In this document: positions 58,242-64,000 of the stretch, piece after piece
Numbering within the stretch: position 1 is the first letter of the stretch
Layout of the letters: each line of letters starts with the position of its first letter
NCBI GenBank assembly: GCA_949752795.1
Contig: OX457074.1
Location: 34,643,980-34,707,979, forward strand
DNA length: 64,000 nt
Direction: 5' to 3'
Source of the DNA: Hyperoodon ampullatus
Lineage: Eukaryota; Chordata; Mammalia; Artiodactyla; Ziphiidae
Translations under genes and position numbers: made by a program
Notes under the pieces: generated by a model
The model's database searches: none
What the model was told of the DNA's origin: nothing
What the model saw: only the letters and a program-made list of their open reading frames with translations

Positions 58242-58786
58242 GATCATCATTAGGATAAATTGCCTATTTGGCTACTTTCATCCTTCCCCGTTCAACCTAA
58301 CTGACACATTAAATCTCCACCACATTAAGCAAAGTTTCGACCCCTATCCAAGCCCATGTTTCAGTTTCCTTGGTCTGCTTGATCCAAGACGGGCCTAATG
58401 AAGGCTCCAGTGGCAGCTGTGATATAAGGGCTCTGGAAGAAAGTGGGCTGGTCGGGTGAGCAAGTGCTTCTCTCTGACGATGCCCACTCACACCCTTCCT
58501 GACACCATCCTGCCCACTGCTGACTTTGAACTTGGTAGGTTAAGTCCTTGCAGACCTCTTCATAGGCTACAGCTGCTTTGCCCCACCCTGTATCCCAGGG
58601 TTCTCCCACCTCCCATCTCCCTGCTAGGGAATAGCCTATTCAGAGTATGGAAGGCAAGTTCTGTAAACCCACTGTGCTCTAGAGCATTTGTCTGAAGTCC
58701 GATGCTAGTTTGGAATTTTCAGATACTGTCCTCCGATCTATCTTTAGAAGGAACTTTGGTGGTTTAATCTCATCCAATGCTGTGGG
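58242..58786. other. Unassigned sequence, no gene seen
   Basis: No recognised element or exon. The (GTTT)n run at 58,785-58,805 belongs to the SINE that follows. Confidence 0.5.
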
Positions 58787-58909
58787 GTTTGTTTGTTTGT
58801 TTGTTTTGCCACACTGCTTGTAGAATCTTAATTCCTCTACCAGGGACTGAACACGGGCCCGGTAGTGAAAGCACGGAATCCTAACCACTGGACTGCCAGG
58901 GGATTCCCT
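58787..58909 (-). mobile_element. CHR-related SINE, simple older form
   Basis: The tail reads (GTTT)n rather than a T-run. The body 'ttgccacactgcttgtagaatcttaattcc...accagggactgaacacgggcccggtagtgaaagcac' ends CCACTGGACTGCCAGGGGATTCCC. It is of the same type as the copies at 21.9 and 36.3 kb. No target duplication found. Confidence 0.85.
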
Positions 58910-58929
58910 CTACTGCTATGTTTTTAAAC

Positions 58930-59790
58930 CAAATTAAGTAAACAACTATATGCCAGTTACTGCTCTGGGTGCTGGAAATACCATCCATAGCCAAAATAGT
59001 CTCTACTGTGCAGTAGTTCATCATCTTAGGGGAAAAAAAGGCATTTTTATGTTATTTACTTGTTTATTTGTCTAAACGACAAAGTGCCCTCAGAACAAAA
59101 AAGCAAGAGAAATTACATGTGTTTGGAAGATTCAAGTCCACCCCGTGGACTTGAGGGTCCACCCTATGGCTAATGGTCCCTCTCCACAGGGGGCAGGGGG
59201 CCATGTGACCCTGGCTTCAAGGGTCACAGACCAGGAAGGGGCACACAGGACATGAGAGGACACACCCATGTTGAAACCAGAAATTATGGGTTGAATTAAC
59301 AGAAGGACAGAAAGCAGTATAAACCTGAAGCTGAAGGACTGTGATGGACAGAAGGACCATGGTGAGGCTAGTGATGGCTGTGATGGGCCGTGTGCAGGCA
59401 GAGCCCCAGAGATGAGGTCAAGAGAAAGGCAAAGATAATTACGCACCCAGTGAGAGAGGGAGAGAATTCAGGAGGGAGAAGGAGGGAAGAGGAAAGTTGG
59501 AGAAAGTGGCCATTTCGTCCTGGTAGTTGTCAGCTCCTTGCTCACAGTTACCATGAATCCTGCTATCACAGCCGCTGTGTCCCAAGGGACACGTGAATTT
59601 ATTTAGGATATATTTTGCCTTTTCTTTCAGTAGCTTGTACCCAAAAGAACACTGCTTAGAACATAAGTCAGAGAGGTGACATTTAAACCAGATATGAAAG
59701 AGGAATAGCAGTTGGACAGGAAGGAGAAAGAGTAGCACACTCAGCCTAAGGAAACATTCGTGTGCACAGAGGTCTAAAGAAGTTTCTGTC
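58930..59790 (+). repeat. Possible ancient L2-like pieces
   Basis: 'aacaactatatgccagttactgctctgggtgctgg' (58,940-58,976) and 'gtgacatttaaaccagatatgaaagagg...aacattcgtgtgcacagaggtc' (59,677-59,775) follow the L2-class pattern. The middle is unassigned. Strand and boundaries are approximate. Confidence 0.35.
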
Positions 59791-59994
59791 CCGAGTGGTT
59801 TACAAAGTATGACTTTCGGTCCTGGGAGGGGTGCGGTCGTGGGGATGTCACAAGGTATTTTGCACAGCTCTCCTTTGTCTGTCTGCCTGCCGGCTGGTGC
59901 CAGAAGATGAGCTGCACTAGGGTGGGATTCTAGGCTCAGGACAGGAACCAGGGGATGATTGCACAGGCAGCTGTCTTTAGCCAAGTTGTCTCAG

Positions 59995-60480
59995 AGTCCA
60001 AACAAAACCTTGTACACGAATGTCCACAGCAGCGGTATTCACAAGGGCAAAAGGTGGAAACAGCCCAAATGTCCATCAGTGGATGAGTGGATAAACAAAA
60101 TGTGATCTGTCTGTGCAATGGAATATTTCTCAGCCTTTAAAAGGAATGAAGTGCTTATACGTGCTATAATACGGATGAACCTTGAAAACATTATGCTAAG
60201 TGAAGACAGCCAGACACAAAAGGCCTCTTGTTATATAATTCCATGTATATACCCAGGATAGGCAAATCCATAGAGGCAGAAAGCAGATTAGGGGCTGCCA
60301 GGGGGTAAAGGGAGGGAAAAATAGAGTAACTACTAATGGTTAAGGGTTTCCTTTTGGGACAGTGATAAAGGTCTGGCACCAGGTAGTGGTGGTAGATGCT
60401 CACTATTGTGAATGGCACACTTGAATATGGTTAAACTGGTAACTATTATGTGTATTTTATCACAGGTTTTAAAACGCAAA
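59995..60480 (+). repeat. Old L1 3' end
   Basis: 'acgaatgtccacagcagcggtattcacaa', 'ggaaacagcccaaatgtccatcagtggatgagtgg', 'aatggaatatttctcagcc', 'gaaaacattatgctaagtgaaga', 'ccacgtatatacccaggat'-like sequence and 'tggttaaactggtaactattatgtg' follow an old L1M/L1MB 3' end. It ends without a clear A-tail. Confidence 0.7.
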
Positions 60481-60679
60481 AGCTAGTTTTTAAAGTGGGC
60501 ACGGGGAGAGCTAGACCTCACTGTGGATCCGGGGGAAAGCCCTCGGGAGCACGCAGACAGCAGAGCCACAGGGAAGGGGGCTGTGCTCCCTGATCTTCTA
60601 ACCAGACCAACCTGTTTCCTGCAGCAGCTAAGCTCTGCTAAGAAGTGGTGTCACACTGGTGGAGGGACGGCTGAGCTTT

Positions 60680-60895
60680 TTTTTTTTTTTTTTTTTTTTT
60701 TTTGCGGTATGCGGGCCTCTCACTGTTGTGGCCTCTCCCGTTGCGGAGCACAGGCTCCGGACGCGCAGGCTCAGCGGCCATGGCTCACGGGCCCAGCCAC
60801 TCCGCGGCATGTGGGATCTTCCCAGACCGGGGCACGAACCCGTGTCCCCTGCATCGGCAGGCGGACTCTCAACCACTGCGCCACCAGGGAAGCCC
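60680..60895 (-). mobile_element. CHR-type SINE, short form
   Basis: A T-run, GCGGTATGCGGGCCTCTCACTG and GCGCCACCAGGGAAGCCC. Both flanks read ACGGCTGAGCTTT (60,667-60,679 and 60,896-60,908), a perfect 13-bp target-site duplication. Tail length and close similarity to the copies at 8.6 and 49.4 kb indicate a recent family burst. Confidence 0.96.
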
Positions 60896-60908
60896 ACGGC
60901 TGAGCTTT

Positions 60909-62366
60909 GAAAGACTCAGACTTGGGTTCAATCTTCACTCTGCCCCTCCTGAGATGTTTGACCTTTCAAAGATATACACGCTCTCTCTGAGCCCTTAACC
61001 AATCACACAGGATGCCCCCAGGCCCCCCAGGCCAAAGGCCTCCATCAGGGCACAGACCTTCTCTTCCTCCCACTATGAATCCTTCCCCCTCCTCTGCCTG
61101 CCTTGGAGTCTCTCCAGACTCAAGTGCCAAGGCTACCCCCTTCCCAGGGCACGGTCAGCGTGAAGAAGAGCCTTTGCTGTCCCGTGTGGTTGGCCTTCAT
61201 CACAGTCCTTAGATGTGATCTGGACCTGAGTTACCTACCTGAGGGCCCCGGGCATCCTCCTCAAAGACCTCTCGCCACTCCGAGTCAGGTTGGATTCTGT
61301 GAGTTCGTCTTCCTTAGAGTGCCCTCTCCTCTCTCCAGAACCAAGAAGGCAAGTCTTTCAGCTCAAGGTCTACGGAGCCTTCCCGAGACTCCTCTGAAAT
61401 AAAAATAGAGAAGTTCAGAAAGCACTGAGACTGGAGCAATTAAAATAACAGGAGGGGAAAACTATCAGTGTCATCCGATTTCCAGAAGATGTAGAAGGGA
61501 TGCCAGAGTGTTGACAGGTGAAGCAGACAAACAACGCACAGCTGAAAGCGGCGGCGTGGAGCCCAAAGTGAGGGGTTCAGAGCAGATGGGAGACCCCCGA
61601 GTGGGGAAGGGTGGTGTAAAATGTGATGCCCAAAACAGGGGGGCTCATGAAGGTCTGTGTGTGATGGATCTGTTAGCACCAGTACCCGCGCCCCGTAGGC
61701 AGAGCTCAGGCAGCTGATGTTATTCCCCCAGAAACAAACAAACAAGAAACAAGCAAACAAACAACAAAAAAAGCCTGAACATCTCTTTTTCTAAAAAACC
61801 AAAAATACTTGTTAAAAATATTAAATGTAGTAAAAGTGTCTTTAGAAAAACTGATTTCTTTAAAATTTCTTTAAGCCCCTCAAATTTGCCTCACTCCCCT
61901 CGCAGGGGCTGCTAGAATTGCAGATTCCCTCAAAGGGGGATTGATTTTCAAAGAAACCAACCTACATTTTAGGAAATGAGCTTTATGTAGGTTGGTCCCT
62001 TATCCCCAGCCTGTACCTAAGCTGTTTCTTCTACTTGGAGTTCAGGCAAGTCCAAGCACCTCTGACACAATTTAGGGGCTGCTGGTCAGGGTGGATTATC
62101 ATCAAGCCCAAGAAGGGTCCCAGGTTGAAATAAATCAAAGGGAAAAGTGTCAGGGAGACAGTGTGACCTGGTGACAGGACTTCCTGACTGGGGAGAGAAA
62201 TTGTATGGCAAGGTGCTATTGGTAGTCCTGTCCTTCAGACTCATGCCTGGTTTTCAGAGACAAAGTAAATCTCCACGCTCTGTTTTCATGGAAAGCTCCC
62301 AGTATACTCCCCGCGCGGGAAGCACAGTTTTGCCACCCTCTGTAAAAAAATTAATAAACTGAAACC
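60909..62366. other. Unassigned sequence, no gene seen
   Basis: GC-rich at 61,000-61,400 and AT-rich from 61,740. No exon-like frame can be supported. An (AAAC)n tract lies near 61,735-61,770. Confidence 0.5.
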
Positions 62367-62666
62367 TCACTTAAATAGAGTTGAGAGACCAGCAGGGGGA
62401 GCTCTCATGCCCTGTAAGGATGGCAAAGCCCAATAGGAAGAAGAAAGACTCCTCTTCTTTCCTGGCCAGGACTCGGCCAATGACAAGCCACGGACTCTTT
62501 GTTTACTATCACCTCCCAACTTCCGTTCCCCTCTATAAAAGTGTTCTCCATCCCTTGCTGTGTGGGGACTTACACGTGGTTCACCGTGGTTGCAGACCCC
62601 AAATGGCAATTCTCTGCTGATCCGAAATAAACGCATCTTTGCTGGAGAAATATCTGACGTTTTATT

Positions 62667-63481
62667 TGTTAGGGGAAACACTGACTCAAACCTCCTGCCC
62701 TGGCCAGGCATGATAGTAACCAGCTGCATGAGTTACTTTACGACAGGAGGTCCTGGTAAAGAACTGGAACTAACAAGCTACCACCAACCGGAAGAATTCG
62801 GGAAAGGTCAAAAGGAGAGAGGAGGTGCCAGCCCATATGTCCTACCAACCTCCCAGAATCCTTCTCACTGGAATCCATCTTGGCTGAGTGATGCGTGCGC
62901 CACCAGGAAGGACCCTGAGTCAGAATGATTGGCCAGAGACAACCTGGAAACTAACCCCATCACCATAAAACCCAAGACTGTGAGCCATGTGGCAGAGCAG
63001 TCCTCCTGGGTTCCCTGACCCTGCTACTCTCCGCCCGGGCACCCCTTCCCAATAAAGTCTCTTGCTTTGTCAGCATGTGTCTCCTTGGACAATTCATTTC
63101 TTTTTTTTTTTTTTTTTTTTTAATTTATATTTATTTTTGGCTGCGTTGGGTCTTCGTTGCGGCGCACGGGCTTCTCATTGTGGTGGCTTCTCTTGTTGTG
63201 GAGCATGGGCTCTAGGCGTGTGGGCTTCAGTAGCTGTGGCGCATGGGCTCAGTAGTTGTGGCTCACGGGCTCTAGAGCGCAGGCTCAGTAGTTGTGGCGC
63301 ACGGGCTTAGTTGCTCCGCGGCATGTGGGATCTTCCCAGACCAGGGTTTGAACCCGTGTCCCCTGCACTGGCAGGCGGATTCTCAACCACTGCGCCACCA
63401 GGGAATTCCCGACAATTCATTTCTGAGTGTTAGACAAGAGCCCACTCTTGGGCCCTGGAAGGGGTCCCCCTTCCTGCAACG
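62667..63481 (+). mobile_element. Solo class I (gammaretrovirus-like) LTR with SINE insert
   Basis: It starts TGTTAGGGGAAAC and ends CCTTCCTGCAACG, where the terminal CA has become CG. TATT on both sides (62,663-62,666 and 63,482-63,485) is a 4-bp duplication, typical of class I retroviruses. U3 contains CATAAAA (62,964-62,970) at the TATA position, AATAAA is at 63,051-63,056, and the GGCCCTGGAAGGGG-type U5 follows. Without the SINE and its duplication the LTR is about 492 bp. No viral genes remain, so the provirus was reduced by recombination between its LTRs. Confidence 0.85.
63102..63410 (-). mobile_element. CHR-type SINE, long form, inside a solo LTR
   Basis: A T-rich tail, GGCTGCGTTGGGTCTTCGTTG, repeated CAGTAGTTGTGGC units and a GCGCCACCAGGGAATTCCC head. 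The flanks GACAATTCATTTCT (63,088-63,101 and 63,411-63,424) are a perfect 14-bp duplication in the LTR U5. It is the youngest layer of the nest. Confidence 0.96.
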
Positions 63482-63511
63482 TATTTGCTTTAGGTGAACA
63501 CCTGTAAGGAA

Positions 63512-64000
63512 GGGAGGTTATCACAGAGGGAGAGGAGCAGTCTCCCTGCTTTAGTTGCCTCAGCCCCTTTAGGTGCCCTGGTGTGGCAGTAGCGGCTAGA
63601 CCCAGGGGAGCCCACGATGGAGCACCCAGCTGAGGAAGCGGTGCTTGGAAGGTGCCAGGAGAGCAGAAGGAAGGAAAAGACCAGTGGATGCCTCACTGTG
63701 CCTGAGTATCCTTGCTGATGAGCATGCTCTAGAAACCCCAGGAATCGAGTGCTGGGGCAAACCCAGCACACAGAGGTTATGAATTAGATTAATAACAACA
63801 ATCAATATTTTTTATATATATATATATATGCATATATATATATATAAAAGCCTGCCTAAGCCAAATCTGATCATCTGCTTATTTCAAGAAAAACTATCTG
63901 TAATCAAATTTTTGTGCAAAAAGAATTTTAATAGCTCCACAGAGCTTTGTTATGGAAGAAATTAATTCCTCTGTTAAAATGATTTTGCAGAATTCAAGTC
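63512..64000. other. Unassigned sequence with (TA)n tract, no gene seen
   Basis: A (TA)n tract with one GC interruption lies at about 63,813-63,846. Nothing else is recognised in the last 490 bases. Confidence 0.5.

Larger units (their letters stand above)
62367..63510 (+). mobile_element. Older solo LTR-like element, split by a younger LTR
   Basis: The stretch before the younger LTR has promoter-like spacing: a CCAAT box (GGCCAATGAC near 62,475), a TATA box (TATAAAA, 62,534-62,540), a GT-rich region and AATAAA (62,627-62,632), followed by a U5-like block to 62,666. The U5 then seems to resume after 63,482 (TATTTGCTTTAGGTGAACA). The signals fit a class I endogenous-retrovirus LTR. I cannot fix its 5' end or find a target duplication, so boundaries are approximate. 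No gag, pol or env is present. Confidence 0.5.

Noticed and set aside
62147..62928. Open frames of 71-122 codons around 62.1-62.9 kb
   Set aside because: Most of the span lies in LTR sequence with TATA and AATAAA signals, frames on opposite strands overlap, and none resembles gag, pol, env or a host protein.

Overview
The window looks like non-coding mammalian DNA, most likely from a cetacean. The main evidence is about nineteen copies of a tRNA-derived, poly(A)-tailed SINE of the CHR type, whose head begins GGGCTTCCCTGGTGGCGCAG, many with intact target-site duplications (TSDs). CHR SINEs belong to whales, hippos and ruminants. I see none of the BovB or Bov-tA repeats that crowd ruminant DNA. 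The L1 3' ends also resemble the cetartiodactyl L1 lineage. I found no host protein-coding exon, rRNA, functional tRNA, CRISPR array or prokaryotic operon. Nearly every open reading frame falls in a SINE, an L1, an LTR or random AT-rich sequence.

Layout. Positions 1-17,400 hold old L1 fragments, L2/MIR-like relics, two MLT1-type LTR remnants, a 238-bp hAT-type miniature element with a perfect 8-bp TSD, and six CHR SINEs. Positions 17,400-23,370 are a long decayed L1 (ORF1-like, endonuclease, reverse transcriptase and 3' end parts) carrying four SINEs. Positions 23,370-39,110 are mostly unassigned sequence with scattered MIR, MER5-like, L2-like and L1 3'-end relics, a 107-bp pure purine run, and a second copy of the hAT-type element in the opposite orientation.

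Positions 39,133-45,960 are a nearly full-length L1: 5' UTR with a YY1-like site and GC-rich promoter region, ORF1, ORF2, a G-rich 3' UTR and a poly(A) tail, bounded by a TSD of about 20 bp. It is dead. ORF1 has one frameshift. By my reading, ORF2 has about eight point or indel lesions plus a CHR SINE inserted in its endonuclease domain. Positions 45,980-62,360 hold more SINEs, three 5'-truncated L1 copies, a MIR split by an unidentified insert, and a DNA transposon relic split by an L1. Positions 62,367-63,510 are a three-layer nest: an older LTR, inside it a solo class I (gammaretrovirus-like) LTR with a 4-bp TSD, and inside that a CHR SINE.

How the parts relate: the SINEs have A-tails and 8-15 bp TSDs, several starting at TTT/AAA-type sites, as expected if L1 machinery mobilised them. 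The nesting gives relative ages: old L1/L2/MIR/MLT1/DNA transposons first, then lineage-specific L1s and LTRs, then CHR SINEs. I did not find an undescribed molecular system. The best leads concern transposon nesting, SINE tail extensions, a perfect 64-bp tandem duplication and possible CTCF motifs. All repeat-family names come from recall of consensus sequences, not a database search.
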